NCBI RefSeq assembly: GCF_025144465.1
Contig: NZ_CP083553.1
Coordinates: forward strand, 2,788,001-2,852,000
Reading direction: 5' to 3'
DNA length: 64,000 nt
From: Leisingera sp. S132
GTDB taxonomy: Bacteria; Pseudomonadota; Alphaproteobacteria; Rhodobacterales; Rhodobacteraceae
Part shown: positions 34,831 to 44,347 of the stretch, one piece after another
Numbering within the stretch: position 1 is the stretch's first letter
Layout of the letters: each line of letters opens with the position of its first letter
The notes under the pieces: generated by a model
The model's database searches: none
Told to the model about the DNA's origin: nothing
The model's input: the letters and a program-made list of their open reading frames with translations, nothing else
Made by a program: the position numbers and the translations under genes

Positions 34831-37407
34831 CTAATATTTTTGGTAAGTTGGCGCGATCTGCCCGGTTCGGCTGCTGATTGCCAGCTGGGCGGCGGCTAAC
34901 CGCGCAACCGGAACCCGGAACGGCGAGCAGGAAACGTAATCAAATCCCGCGTCACGGCAAAATGCAATCGATTCGGGGTTGCCGCCATGCTCGCCGCAGA
35001 TCGACAGCGTGATCTCGCCGTTCTCCGCGCGGCCCCTTTGAACCCCCAGTTTCAGCAGTTCGCCAACCCCGTCGGTGTCCAGCACATGGAACGGATCCTC
35101 CGGGAACACCCCCTGGTTCACATATTCCGACATGAACCGCCCGGCGTCATCGCGCGACAGCCCATAGGTCATCTGCGTGAGGTCGTTGGTGCCGAAGCTG
35201 AGGAAAGCCGTATGCGGCGAAATCTCCCCCGCCCGCAGCGCCGCGCGCGGCGTTTCCACCATCACCCCCAGCCGGTAGGTGAAATCCTCGCCGCGCTCCG
35301 ATTTCACCGCCGCGGCCACCGCATCGATGCGGGCCTTGACCAGCTCCACTTCGCGCTTGGCCGACACCAGCGGGATCATGATCTCCGGCACCACCGGCTC
35401 GCCCCATTTCGAGGCCTCCAGCGTGGCCTCGAAAATGGCGCGCGCCTGCATGTCGTAGATTTCCGGCACGGTGACCCCCAGCCGCACCCCGCGCAGGCCC
35501 AGCATCGGGTTGTACTCGTCCATCTCCTCCACCCGCCGGGTCACATCGCTCACCGGAATGCCCAAGGCCTCCGACAATTCGCGCTGGCCGGTCTTGGTGG
35601 CGGGCAGGAATTCATGCAGCGGCGGGTCGAACAGGCGGATGCAGACCGGCATCCCCTCCATGATCCGGAACAGCTCGCGGAAGTCGTCGCGCTGCATCGG
35701 CAGCAGGCGCTCCAGCACCGCCGCCCGGCCCGAGGGCGTCTCAGCAAAGATCATCTCGCGCATCACGGTCAGCCGCCCGGGCTCAAAGAACATATGCTCC
35801 GTCCGGCACAAGCCGATGCCCTGTGCGTTGAATTTCCGCGCCATTTCAGCGTCTTCCGGAGTGTCGGCATTGGCACGGATGCCGATATCGCGGGCCTCGT
35901 CGGCCCAGGCCAGCAGGGTCAGCAGCGCCCCGTCCTCAGCCGCCTCCAGCATCTGCGGCTGGCCTGCCAGCACCTGGCCGCTGCTGCCGTCGATGGTGAT
36001 GATGTCGCCCGCGTTGAACACCCGGCCATCGGCGGACTCCAGCATCTTGCGCTTGCTGTGGAATTTCATGTTGGAGGCGCCGACAATGCACGGCAGGCCG
36101 AGGCCGCGCCCGATCACCGCCGCATGGCTTGTCATGCCGCCCTTCTCCGTCAGTACACCGGCGGCGGCATGCATGCCGCGCACATCCTCGGGCGAGGTTT
36201 CCCGGCGCACCAGGATGCAGGGCTCACCGCGCGCAGCACTGGCCTGCGCCCCGGCGGCGGTGAACACCAGCTTGCCGGTCGCGGCGCCGGGGCTTGCGGC
36301 AATGCCGCGGCCGATCACGTCGCGCTCGGCATCCGGCGCCACCTGGCGGTGCAGCAGCTCGTTCAGGATATGCGCATCCACGCGCATCAGCGCCTCTTCC
36401 TTGGGGATCACCCCGTCCTCGGCCAGCGCAATGGCAATCCGCACCGCCGCCTGCGACGAGCGCGCCACCCGCACCCCGTCCAGAATGTGCACCCGGCCGC
36501 TCTCGATGACGAACTCCAGCTGCATCTCCTCGCGCAGCTTCACCCGCATCTGCGCCGCGTGGGCCTTCAGGTCCGCAAAAGCCTCCGGCGCCAGTTCCTC
36601 CAGCGACAGCCCGCGCGCATCCTTGCCCAGGTACAGCGCCCCGGCCCCGGCCCCCAGCGCATCACGCCCCTGGCTCTGGCTCAGATAGCGGCCGGTCAGC
36701 TGCGGCATGCCGGTGGTGGAATTCACCAGCTGCAAGACACCCGAACCGCATTCGCCCTGGCCCACGCCCGGGATCATCTCCTGCACCACCAGCCCGAGGC
36801 CCGCATCGGCCGGCGCCCCCTTGGCCTGGCGCAGCAGCCGCGCCGAGGTGCCCTCCCAGGCCCGTGCCATCGAGCGCAGCACCGCCGCCAGCTGCTCGCC
36901 TGGGTCCTGCGGGAAAGGCTCGTCCGTCTCTGCCTCATAGGCATGCAGGATCTCGCTCAGGGCATCCGGGCCGCCGTCCTCGACATCGTCGAACACATCC
37001 GGGTCCAGCCGCGCCACATGCACCGCATAAGACTGCACGAACCGCAGATAGAGCGCCGCCGCGGCCTCCCGCCCCAGGCTGTCGCAGAGGTCGACATAGC
37101 GGGCATCGTTCATGCCGATGTTCAGGATCGCGCCCGGCCCGCCCCAATCCGGATCCTCCGAGGACGGGCGCACGCACAGGAGCGCCTCCGGGTCGAATTC
37201 AGCCAGCACCGCACCCAAGTCCGGCATCTGCCCCTCGGCAATGGAGTGCACCGCATCAAACGACAGCGCCACCGTGCGCGGCACCGGCAGGTCCAGCCGC
37301 ACCAGCCGCTGCAGGCATTTCGCCCGGCCGCCGTGGGTGGCGGTGGCAATGGGAGCTGTCGAAGTGATCAGCGAGGCCTGCGGGGTCTGTTCGAAATCTT
37401 TCTGCAC
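34831..37407 (-). CDS. pyruvate phosphate dikinase-like protein with degenerate ATP-binding domain
   Basis: The 858-residue protein has the PPDK layout: N-terminal ATP-grasp, phosphohistidine domain (H428 in GGMTSHAAVIGRG) and C-terminal PEP/pyruvate barrel with catalytic SICGEHGG. The last two look intact. In the ATP domain several residues needed by Clostridium PPDK differ: GGKG is GGRA, the nucleotide-binding LQTR motif reads LDGV, the Asp before the conserved Glu reads Leu, and the FTRNPSTG loop reads LQLVNSTTG. The protein may therefore use PEP without ATP, as a phosphotransferase or regulator, or bind another nucleotide. It follows glyS in the same direction, an association seen in relatives. 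Confidence 0.75.
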   Translation of the reverse strand: MQKDFEQTPQASLITSTAPIATATHGGRAKCLQRLVRLDLPVPRTVALSFDAVHSIAEGQMPDLGAVLAEFDPEALLCVRPSSEDPDWGGPGAILNIGMNDARYVDLCDSLGREAAAALYLRFVQSYAVHVARLDPDVFDDVEDGGPDALSEILHAYEAETDEPFPQDPGEQLAAVLRSMARAWEGTSARLLRQAKGAPADAGLGLVVQEMIPGVGQGECGSGVLQLVNSTTGMPQLTGRYLSQSQGRDALGAGAGALYLGKDARGLSLEELAPEAFADLKAHAAQMRVKLREEMQLEFVIESGRVHILDGVRVARSSQAAVRIAIALAEDGVIPKEEALMRVDAHILNELLHRQVAPDAERDVIGRGIAASPGAATGKLVFTAAGAQASAARGEPCILVRRETSPEDVRGMHAAAGVLTEKGGMTSHAAVIGRGLGLPCIVGASNMKFHSKRKMLESADGRVFNAGDIITIDGSSGQVLAGQPQMLEAAEDGALLTLLAWADEARDIGIRANADTPEDAEMARKFNAQGIGLCRTEHMFFEPGRLTVMREMIFAETPSGRAAVLERLLPMQRDDFRELFRIMEGMPVCIRLFDPPLHEFLPATKTGQRELSEALGIPVSDVTRRVEEMDEYNPMLGLRGVRLGVTVPEIYDMQARAIFEATLEASKWGEPVVPEIMIPLVSAKREVELVKARIDAVAAAVKSERGEDFTYRLGVMVETPRAALRAGEISPHTAFLSFGTNDLTQMTYGLSRDDAGRFMSEYVNQGVFPEDPFHVLDTDGVGELLKLGVQRGRAENGEITLSICGEHGGNPESIAFCRDAGFDYVSCSPFRVPVARLAAAQLAISSRTGQIAPTYQKY

Positions 37408-37504
37408 TGCAGCACGTCTCCTTTGAAAGTCACCATAAGGCCAAGACGCGACGGCGCAAGGGTCTTGTAACGGGGCGGTAACGGGTCAGGCGGGCGCAGA
37501 TACG

Positions 37505-37536
37505 GAAAACCGGCCTTCCCTTGCGGCAAGGCCGGT
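37505..37536 (-). terminator. terminator of the glyQ-glyS operon
   Basis: ACCGGCCTT (37509-37517) and AAGGCCGGT (37528-37536) pair; on the minus strand the stem is followed by TTTTCCG. It separates glyS from the PPDK-like gene, which would then need its own promoter. Confidence 0.65.
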
Positions 37537-37570
37537 GCCTCCGGCGGGAGTATTTCTAGAAAGATGGAGG
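37534..37570 (+). repeat. dispersed GAGTATTT intergenic motif, copy 2
   Basis: This copy reads GGTGCCTCCGGCGGGAG then TATTTCTAGAAAGATGGAGG. See the copies at 16672-16707 and 51343-51374. It partly overlaps the glyS terminator stem. Confidence 0.6.
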
Positions 37571-37584
37571 GGCCAGCGGCTCTC

Positions 37585-39810
37585 TCAGCCCTCGACTTTG
37601 GTGAGGTCGGCAACCTGACCGCAGACCTGACGGATCTGGCTCAGGAGGTTCAGCCGGTTGCGGCGGACGATTTCGCTGTCCGCATTCACCTGCACCGCTT
37701 CAAAGAACGCATCGATGGGGGCACGCAGGGCAGCCATGCCCCGCATGGCTGCCGCGAAATCTTCGGCCTCGATGGCCGGAGAGACCGCCGCCCCGCCCGC
37801 CTCCAGCGCATCGAACAGCGCTTTTTCAGCGTCGTCCTCGGCAAACTTGCGGTCGGCGCCATAGGAGTATTCGACACCGTCCTTTTCCTCCGCCTGGCTG
37901 AGGATGTTGTTGGCGCGTTTGAAGCCTTGCAGCAGGTTCCCGCCATCCTCCGTCTTAAGGAAATCCTCCAGCGCGCGGGCGCGTTTCACCAAGAGGGTCA
38001 GGTCATCGTTGCCGTCCATCGCGATGCAGGCGTCGATCACGTCATGGCGGATGCCCTGATCACGCAGGAAGACCTTGAGCCGGTCATGGAAGAAGGAGAG
38101 GAGATCATCCGAAGTATCCGGAACCTTCTTTTCGAGGTTCAGGAAGGCTTCCGCAGGAGACCCGCCAAGGCTCTCTTTCACGGCCTCAAAAGCGGACCCG
38201 AATACGCCGTGCTCTGCAATCTCCTGCAGCAGGCTATTCACGGTCTCCGCCGGCAGCCCGCCATTGGCGGCGCTTTCCGCCCGCAGAAGCTGGCTGTCGA
38301 AGAACCGGTCCAGCGGCATCCGCACATCATTCTCCAGCACCAGCCGGATCACCCCCAGTGCGGCGCGGCGCAGGGCGAACGGATCTTTCGACCCGGTGGG
38401 CTTTTCATCAATCGCCCAGAAGCCGGTCAGCGTGTCCAGCTTGTCGGCCAGCGCCACGGCAACCGAGACCGGCTCCGACGGCACATCGTCACCCGGCCCC
38501 AGCGGCGAGTAATGCTGTTCGCAGGCGTTGGCGACCTCTTGCGGCAGGCCTCCAGCCTCAGCGTAGTAGCGGCCCATCAGGCCCTGCAGTTCCGGAAACT
38601 CATAGACCATTTCGGAACTGAGGTCGGCCTTCGCCACCCGCGCCGCCTGCTCTGCCAGATCTGCGTCCGCCCCGACCACCGGCGCGATTTCCCGCGCCAG
38701 CGCGGCGATACGGTCGATGCGCGCGGCCTGGGTGCCCAGCTTGTTGTGGAAGGTCACGTTGCCCAGGTTCTCCACCCAGGCGCTCATGCCCGCTTCGGAC
38801 TTGGCCGTGCGCAGGTCGTTTTCCCAGAAGAACTTGGCATCTGCCAGACGCGCCGACAGCACCTTCTGGTTGCCCGCCAGGATGGTGGCGCCATTGTCCG
38901 CGGTCTCGCGGTTGGCAACGGTGATGAACCTCTCGATGCGGCCGGTCTTGGGGTTCTTCACCGAGAAAAACTTCTGGTGCTCCTTCATCGAGGTCTGCAG
39001 CACCTCTGCCGGCAGCTCCAGGAATTCGGCGTCAATCGCCCCCATCAGCACCACCGGCCATTCGACCAGCCCGGCAACCTCAGCCAGCAGGCCCTTGTCC
39101 TCAACCACGTCCAGACCCGACGCAAAGGCCTGATTGGTCGCTTCCTGCCAGATCGCCGCCTGCCGTTCCGCCGGGTCCAGCACCACAAAGGCGCGCTTCA
39201 GCTTGGCGGCATAGTCGTCAAAGCCGGTGACGGTGATTTCATCCGGCGCCATGAAGCGGTGGCCGCGGGTGGTGTTGCCCGATTTGATGCCATCAATGTC
39301 CAGATCCACCACGGATGCGCCTGCCTCATCCGACAGGATGCAGAGGATCGAATGCAAGGGCCGCACCCAGCGCAAGGACCCTGCGCCCCAGCGCATGGAT
39401 TTCGGCCAGGGAAAGTTGCGGATGGTGTCTTCCAGCACCTCGGCAATGATTTCGGCTGCCGGGCGGCCCGGCTTTTCGATCATCGCAAAATAGACCGCGC
39501 CCTTGGGGGTCTCGCGCTCTTCCAGCTGGTCACGGGTAAGGCCAGCGCCGCGCAGGAAGCCCTCGATGGCCTTGTCCGGCGCGCCCACTTTCGGCCCCTT
39601 GCGCTCTTCGCGGATGGTCGGGCTTTCCGCCAGCAGGCCATCCACCGCCAGCGTCAGGCGGCGCGGTGTCGACAGCGCGGCGGCACCGGCATAGGTCAGA
39701 CCCGCCTCGACCAGACCATCGGTCACGCGCTTTTTCAGGTCCTCGGCGGCACGCGCCTGCATGCGGGCCGGGATTTCCTCGGAAAACAGTTCAATCAGCA
39801 GATCGGGCAT
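37585..39810 (-). CDS. glyS: glycine--tRNA ligase beta subunit
   Basis: GlyS is the large, tRNA-binding subunit of the bacterial alpha2-beta2 glycyl-tRNA synthetase. The 741-residue protein starts with MPDLLIELFSEEIPARMQ, the family signature, and contains GLPQEVANACEQHY and the HD-like and DALR anticodon parts (DPFALRRAALGVIRL; KYxAED region near the end). Length is normal. It follows the DUF6446 gene and glyQ. Confidence 0.97.
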   Translation of the reverse strand: MPDLLIELFSEEIPARMQARAAEDLKKRVTDGLVEAGLTYAGAAALSTPRRLTLAVDGLLAESPTIREERKGPKVGAPDKAIEGFLRGAGLTRDQLEERETPKGAVYFAMIEKPGRPAAEIIAEVLEDTIRNFPWPKSMRWGAGSLRWVRPLHSILCILSDEAGASVVDLDIDGIKSGNTTRGHRFMAPDEITVTGFDDYAAKLKRAFVVLDPAERQAAIWQEATNQAFASGLDVVEDKGLLAEVAGLVEWPVVLMGAIDAEFLELPAEVLQTSMKEHQKFFSVKNPKTGRIERFITVANRETADNGATILAGNQKVLSARLADAKFFWENDLRTAKSEAGMSAWVENLGNVTFHNKLGTQAARIDRIAALAREIAPVVGADADLAEQAARVAKADLSSEMVYEFPELQGLMGRYYAEAGGLPQEVANACEQHYSPLGPGDDVPSEPVSVAVALADKLDTLTGFWAIDEKPTGSKDPFALRRAALGVIRLVLENDVRMPLDRFFDSQLLRAESAANGGLPAETVNSLLQEIAEHGVFGSAFEAVKESLGGSPAEAFLNLEKKVPDTSDDLLSFFHDRLKVFLRDQGIRHDVIDACIAMDGNDDLTLLVKRARALEDFLKTEDGGNLLQGFKRANNILSQAEEKDGVEYSYGADRKFAEDDAEKALFDALEAGGAAVSPAIEAEDFAAAMRGMAALRAPIDAFFEAVQVNADSEIVRRNRLNLLSQIRQVCGQVADLTKVEG

Positions 39811-39886
39811 CAGATATCCTCGGGCGTGGCCGCGCGGGCGGGCGCAGCGGAAAATTCAGAAAAGGCGGGCATCGGGCGAAGGCGCA

Positions 39887-40420
39887 TCATTCGCTTGCAC
39901 CCGCCTCAGGCCGCGTCGGGCATTCCTCGCCCACCACGGTGCCGTCATAGGCTTTCTGGCCGCAGTCATTCAGCTCATGCCAGACATAGCCGCGGCCCTC
40001 ATCGGTGACGGCGACAATGCGGTCGACGCCATAGGAGATGTTCTTGACCGACAGGAACGACTTGGCCGAACCCTCTGCCAGTTTCCCGCCAATAGCTGCA
40101 GCATCGAAACACTCGAACCAGTCCGGCGCATTGCGCGGCTCGGTCTTGTCCGACAGGGTAAAGACCTGCGCCAGCGCGTCCGGCGTCATCTTTGTGCTGA
40201 AGCAGGCGCGGTAGCGGATGGGGGAGCTGCCGGCGTCAATCGCCTCGAAATCCGCATAGGCAATCGGCTGGGCCTCACCGCCATCCAGCGGCACCAGCAC
40301 CACATCGCGGCCCGGCTGCAGCGCGACCTCATCATAAAAGCCATAGACCTGCAGGTAATACATCGCCCCCCCGGCCGCGAGGCCGGAGACGATCAGGATC
40401 AGGGCAAGGAGTTTCCCCAT
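39887..40420 (-). CDS. DUF6446-like membrane-anchored protein
   Basis: The 177-residue protein has one N-terminal membrane anchor (KLLALILIVSGLAAGGAMYYL) and a soluble domain with three cysteine positions (RACFST, FECFD, NDCGQK...EECP). It resembles proteins filed as DUF6446 that lie between glyQ and glyS in Rhodobacteraceae. Its role is unknown and nothing ties it to aminoacylation except position. The gap to glyQ is 17 bases, so co-transcription is likely. Confidence 0.75.
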   Translation of the reverse strand: MGKLLALILIVSGLAAGGAMYYLQVYGFYDEVALQPGRDVVLVPLDGGEAQPIAYADFEAIDAGSSPIRYRACFSTKMTPDALAQVFTLSDKTEPRNAPDWFECFDAAAIGGKLAEGSAKSFLSVKNISYGVDRIVAVTDEGRGYVWHELNDCGQKAYDGTVVGEECPTRPEAGASE

Positions 40421-40437
40421 AACGTGCCGCCCCCTGC

Positions 40438-41379
40438 TCAGGCCGCGCTCTCGGGCGCGTGGCCGCCGGCCTCGGTCAGCACAAAGGCATCAGCGCATTG
40501 CTTGGCCAGGGCGCGGACGCGGCCGATATAGGCCTGGCGCTCGGTGACCGAAATCACCCCGCGGGCATCCAGCAGGTTGAAGATGTGGCTGGCCTTGATG
40601 CACTGATCATACGCGGGGTGCGCCATGATGATGCGCTTGCCGGTCTTCGGGTCCTGATGTTCCTGCGCGAGGATCGCGGCGCATTCCGCCTCGGCTTCCT
40701 CGAAATGGCGCAGCAGCACTTCGGTATTGGCCACGTCAAAGTTCCAGCGCGCGTATTCTTCCTCGGTCTGCTTGAACACGTCGCCATAGCTCAGCGGGAT
40801 CAGCGCGTCCGGGTCGTTGTAGGGCATGTCCATCACATGATCGACGCCCAGGATGTACATCGCCAGACGCTCCAGCCCATAGGTCAGCTCACCCGACACC
40901 GGGTGGCAGTCGTGGCCGCCGACCTGCTGGAAGTAGGTGAACTGGCTGACTTCCATGCCATCGCACCAGACCTCCCAGCCCAGGCCCCAGGCGCCCAAGG
41001 TCGGGCTTTCCCAGTCATCCTCGACAAAGCGGATGTCATGCATCGCCATATCGACGCCGATCGCCTGAAGGCTGCCCAGATACAGCTCCTGCAGGTCCGG
41101 CGGGCTGGGTTTGATCAGCACCTGGTACTGGTAGTAATGCTGCAGCCGGTTCGGGTTCTCGCCATAGCGCCCGTCGGTCGGGCGGCGCGAGGGCTGCACA
41201 TAGGCGGCGGCCCAGGCCTTGGACCCCAAAGAGCGCAGCGTGGTCGCCGGGTGGAAGGTGCCGGCGCCGACTTCCATGTCATAGGGCTGCATCACCGCGC
41301 AGCCTTTTGCGGCCCAGTAGTTCTGGAGCCTCAGGATAATCTCTTGGAAGGAGCGCGGCGCGCCGTTGGTCTGGGTCAT
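40438..41379 (-). CDS. glyQ: glycine--tRNA ligase alpha subunit
   Basis: GlyQ holds the class II catalytic core that makes glycyl-adenylate. The 313-residue protein has [20 protein letters not shown] at the start, the class II motif region [17 protein letters not shown], and [19 protein letters not shown], which is nearly invariant in the family. It is the first gene of the glyQ-DUF6446-glyS operon. Confidence 0.98.
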   Translation of the reverse strand: MTQTNGAPRSFQEIILRLQNYWAAKGCAVMQPYDMEVGAGTFHPATTLRSLGSKAWAAAYVQPSRRPTDGRYGENPNRLQHYYQYQVLIKPSPPDLQELYLGSLQAIGVDMAMHDIRFVEDDWESPTLGAWGLGWEVWCDGMEVSQFTYFQQVGGHDCHPVSGELTYGLERLAMYILGVDHVMDMPYNDPDALIPLSYGDVFKQTEEEYARWNFDVANTEVLLRHFEEAEAECAAILAQEHQDPKTGKRIIMAHPAYDQCIKASHIFNLLDARGVISVTERQAYIGRVRALAKQCADAFVLTEAGGHAPESAA

Positions 41380-41635
41380 CTCTTATCCCTTTAGGGGCAT
41401 CTGGGGCAGCAATTGCGGGGTTCTTCCTATGCAAGGCTCTTGGCAGGGTCAACGCCCTGCGGCGCATCAGGCCCCGGCTCTGCCCCGATGCCCGCAGCGC
41501 ATCGGCAACAAAAGTGCGGGAATGCGGCAACGGGCCGGGAATTCCCCCTGTCATGAGGAGTTCCCTTTGCCGCCGCAAAATGCTTAACCTCCGCCTCAAA
41601 GAATAAGAGTACTTCCGGGATACGAGGCCCTGATC

Positions 41636-43408
41636 ATGAAAAAACTGTTTGCCGCTCTGGCCCTGCCGCTGATTGCGCTGGCCATTGCGTTCACGGCGCC
41701 GGTTTCGGCGCAAAGCAGCCGCGATGGCGTCTGGATCCAGATTGCCGCCCGCCCCTCCCTGCGCGAGGCCGAAAACGAGGCCCGCAGCTATGCCGCCCGC
41801 CTGCCCGATGTCTCCGGCTATGCGCTTGGCGGCGGCTGGTACGGCGTGGTGCTGGGCCCCTACGCCCGCGAGGACGCAGAACGGGTGCTGCAGGTCTACC
41901 GCGCCGAAGGCCAGATCCCGCGCGACAGCTTCATCGCTTTTGAACGCAACCTGCGCAGCCAGTTCTACCCGGTGGCCGCGGATGCCACCCAGCCTGCGCA
42001 GCCGGCCCCGGCACCTGCCCCCGCGGAACCCGCGGTGCAGGAACCCGAACCGCAGCCGCAAACCGCTCTGCAGACCACCCTGCCGGATGAAACCCCGGCC
42101 CAGGCGCGGCGCAGCGAAAGCGCGCTCAGCCGTGAACAGCGGATGGAGCTGCAGGTCGCCCTGAAGGCGGCAGGCTTCTACAATTCCGGCATCGACGGCG
42201 CCTTCGGCCGCGGCACCCGCGCCTCGATGAGCGACTGGCAGGCAGCCCGCGGCTTTGAGCCGACCGGCGTGCTGACCACCGCCCAACGCCAGGTGCTGAT
42301 GGATGAATTCAACGCGCCTCTGATCTCCGTGGGCATGGCCCGGGCTGAGGACGCCAAGGCCGGCATCGCGCTGCAGATCCCAGGCAGTGAAGTGGGTTTT
42401 GACCGCTATGAATCGCCCTTTGCCCATTACACCAGCAAAGGCGGCCTGGGCGCCCAGCTGCTGCTGATCAGCCAGCCCGGCGACAAGCGCACCCTGTTCG
42501 GCCTCTACGACATCCTGCAAACGCTGGAAATCGTGCCGCTGGATGGCCCGCGCGAACGCGGCGCTGACAGCTTCACCATCGAAGGCCGCAACGCGAGCAT
42601 CGTCTCCTTCACCCAGGCCAGCCTGAAAAACGGCGAGATCAAGGGCTTCACCCTGGTCTGGCCCGCGGGCGACGAAGAGCGCCGCGCGCGCGTTCTGGCG
42701 GCGATGCAGTCCAGCTTCACCCGTCTGGATGGCGTGCTGGACCCGGCAGAAGGCGGCGACGCGGTGCAAAGCGTCGACCTGGTCTCCGGCCTGGAGATCC
42801 GCAAGCCGAAGCTGTCGCGCAGCGGCTTCTTCGTGGACGGAAATGGCAGCGTCCTGACCACCTCGGACGTGGTGGCCGGCTGCACCCGGATCACCCTGGA
42901 TCACGGCTATGAAGCCACCGTCGCCGCCAATCACACCGCTGACGGCATCGCGGTCCTGACCCCGGTGCAGGCGCTGGCGCCTGCCGCCGTGGGCGGCCTC
43001 AGCACCGCCTCGCCGCGACTACAGTCCGAGGTCGCGGTCTCCGGCTTCTCCTACGAGGGCGTGCTTGGCGCCCCCAGCCTCACCTGGGGCAAGATTGCAG
43101 ACGTGAAAAGCCTGGACGGCAACACCAATGTCGCCCGGCTGGAGCTGGCAGCCCAGCCCGGCGATGCCGGCGGCCCGGTGCTGGATGCAACCGGCGCGGT
43201 GCTGGGGATGCTGCTGCCGCAGCAGTCCGGCGGGAAGCAGCTGCCCGAAGGCGTCAGCTTTGCAGTGAACGCCGAGGTGATCCGCGGCGCGTTGAACGGC
43301 GCAGGGCTGAGCCCCGCCGCCCAGCCCGCCTCCGGCGGCAGCCTGCCGAACGCGGCCATGACCCGGCTGGCCTCCGGCATGACCGTCCTGGTCAGCTGCT
43401 GGGAGTAA
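41636..43408 (+). CDS. SPOR/peptidoglycan-binding protein with inactive trypsin-like domain
   Basis: The 590-residue protein has a signal peptide (to about 25), a SPOR-like repeat (about 32-100, GGGWYGVVLGPYA), a Pro/Ala/Gln-rich linker, a PG_binding_1 module (about 165-225, FYNSGIDGAFGRGTRASM) and a C-terminal trypsin-like domain (about 380-560). In an active enzyme the domain would have TNAHVV and GNSGGP. Here these read TTSDVV (Asp411 in the His place) and GDAGGP (Ala511 in the Ser place); the Asp-type site TADGIAVL stays. It is therefore most likely a pseudo-protease with a wall-binding role. It is monocistronic. Confidence 0.75.
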   Translation: MKKLFAALALPLIALAIAFTAPVSAQSSRDGVWIQIAARPSLREAENEARSYAARLPDVSGYALGGGWYGVVLGPYAREDAERVLQVYRAEGQIPRDSFIAFERNLRSQFYPVAADATQPAQPAPAPAPAEPAVQEPEPQPQTALQTTLPDETPAQARRSESALSREQRMELQVALKAAGFYNSGIDGAFGRGTRASMSDWQAARGFEPTGVLTTAQRQVLMDEFNAPLISVGMARAEDAKAGIALQIPGSEVGFDRYESPFAHYTSKGGLGAQLLLISQPGDKRTLFGLYDILQTLEIVPLDGPRERGADSFTIEGRNASIVSFTQASLKNGEIKGFTLVWPAGDEERRARVLAAMQSSFTRLDGVLDPAEGGDAVQSVDLVSGLEIRKPKLSRSGFFVDGNGSVLTTSDVVAGCTRITLDHGYEATVAANHTADGIAVLTPVQALAPAAVGGLSTASPRLQSEVAVSGFSYEGVLGAPSLTWGKIADVKSLDGNTNVARLELAAQPGDAGGPVLDATGAVLGMLLPQQSGGKQLPEGVSFAVNAEVIRGALNGAGLSPAAQPASGGSLPNAAMTRLASGMTVLVSCWE

Positions 43409-43446
43409 TCCCTGCCCCGCATGCAGGCAAACTGCTGACACGAAAC

Positions 43447-43481
43447 AGCCGGCGCGGATTTCGCGCCGGCTTTCCTTTTTG
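43447..43481 (+). terminator. rho-independent terminator of the pseudo-protease gene
   Basis: AGCCGGCGCG and CGCGCCGGCT form a ten-base stem followed by TTCCTTTTT, 39 bases past the stop. Confidence 0.85.
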
Positions 43482-43550
43482 CAGCCCCCGCAGTCTCTGC
43501 GGCAGCGCAGCCCTCCCGCCCGGCACCGGACCCTGCCGGGTCTTCAGCCC

Positions 43551-43661
43551 GTTGGGCAGGGCACCGTGCCTGCGCACGGTGCTGCGCCGCGCACTCGCGC
43601 GGCGCCCGGCCCAAGGCCGCCAGGGCGGCTGGCATAGCCAGGCGCCCGCGGGCGCGGGAGC
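43551..43661. repeat. multi-hairpin intergenic element, copy A
   Basis: This element begins GTTGGGC and has internal hairpins (CACCGTG...CACGGTG; CGCCGCGC...GCGCGGCG), then GGCGCCCGGCCCAA, whose GCCCAA can pair with the first GTTGGGC, then more hairpins and a final GCGGGAGC. Copies with the same order of blocks lie at 54313-54431 and 56844-56972. It sits between convergent genes. Confidence 0.55.
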
Positions 43662-43692
43662 GCGCCGCTGCCTCCGTTCTGGCCGTTTCGGG

Positions 43693-44334
43693 TCAGTAGG
43701 GGTGGATGCGGCCGTCCCAGGTGTGAAAGCAACCGCTGGTGTCCAGGGTCAGGACATCAAATTCATTGATCAGCCCGGCAACTGACTCCTGCACCGTAAT
43801 ATCGCCGTCATACCCGCCCATGTCGGTCTGCACCCAGCCGGGATGATAGATGCCGACGGCAATCCCTTCCGGCTTCAAATCGGTGGCCAGGTTGCGCCCG
43901 ATATTCAGCGCCGCCGCCTTGGACGCGCGGTAGGCATAGCTGCCGCCCGGCGCCCGGCTGTGGCTGGCCATCTGCGACGACAGGATGGCGATCTTGGGGC
44001 TTTCCGCCAGCCGCAGGTTCGGCAGCATCGCCTGCACCGTCAGGAACACGCCGGTCACATTCGCCGCCAGCGTCTTGGCCCAGACCTCAGCCGAGTAATC
44101 CTGCAGCCCCATCATCTTGTCGATGTAGACGCCGGCATTGCAGACCAGCAGATCCACCGGGCGCCCCTTGATCTGGGCGGCAAAGCGCGCCTGCTGGCCC
44201 GGGTCGGAGACATCCAGCTTGACACCCGAGGAATGATCGCGCGAGGTGCCCGTCACCTCATGGCCCGCCTCCCGCAGCTGCTTCACCAGCTCCTTGCCGA
44301 TCCCGCGGCTGGTTCCTGTTACAACTGCATGCAT
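43693..44334 (-). CDS. SDR family oxidoreductase
   Basis: This 213-residue short-chain dehydrogenase has the NAD(P) loop VVTGTSRGIGKEL at the start, the NNAG-type motif as CNAGV, a catalytic Ser in ILSSQMAS and the YxxxK pair as YRASK. The Arg after TGTS and the second Arg (TSRD) suggest NADPH. Its substrate cannot be told. It is co-directional with the DUF1178 gene, 13 bases away. Confidence 0.92.
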   Translation of the reverse strand: MHAVVTGTSRGIGKELVKQLREAGHEVTGTSRDHSSGVKLDVSDPGQQARFAAQIKGRPVDLLVCNAGVYIDKMMGLQDYSAEVWAKTLAANVTGVFLTVQAMLPNLRLAESPKIAILSSQMASHSRAPGGSYAYRASKAAALNIGRNLATDLKPEGIAVGIYHPGWVQTDMGGYDGDITVQESVAGLINEFDVLTLDTSGCFHTWDGRIHPY

Positions 44335-44347
44335 TCTGCCTTGCCCC

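Noticed and set aside
34987-37470. Long plus-strand open frame over the PPDK-like gene
   Set aside because: Composition (His, Arg, Gln) is typical of antisense frames in GC-rich DNA and the minus-strand gene has clear motifs.
37564-40008. Plus-strand open frame of 814 codons over glyS
   Set aside because: Antisense shadow of glyS, with no recognisable domain.
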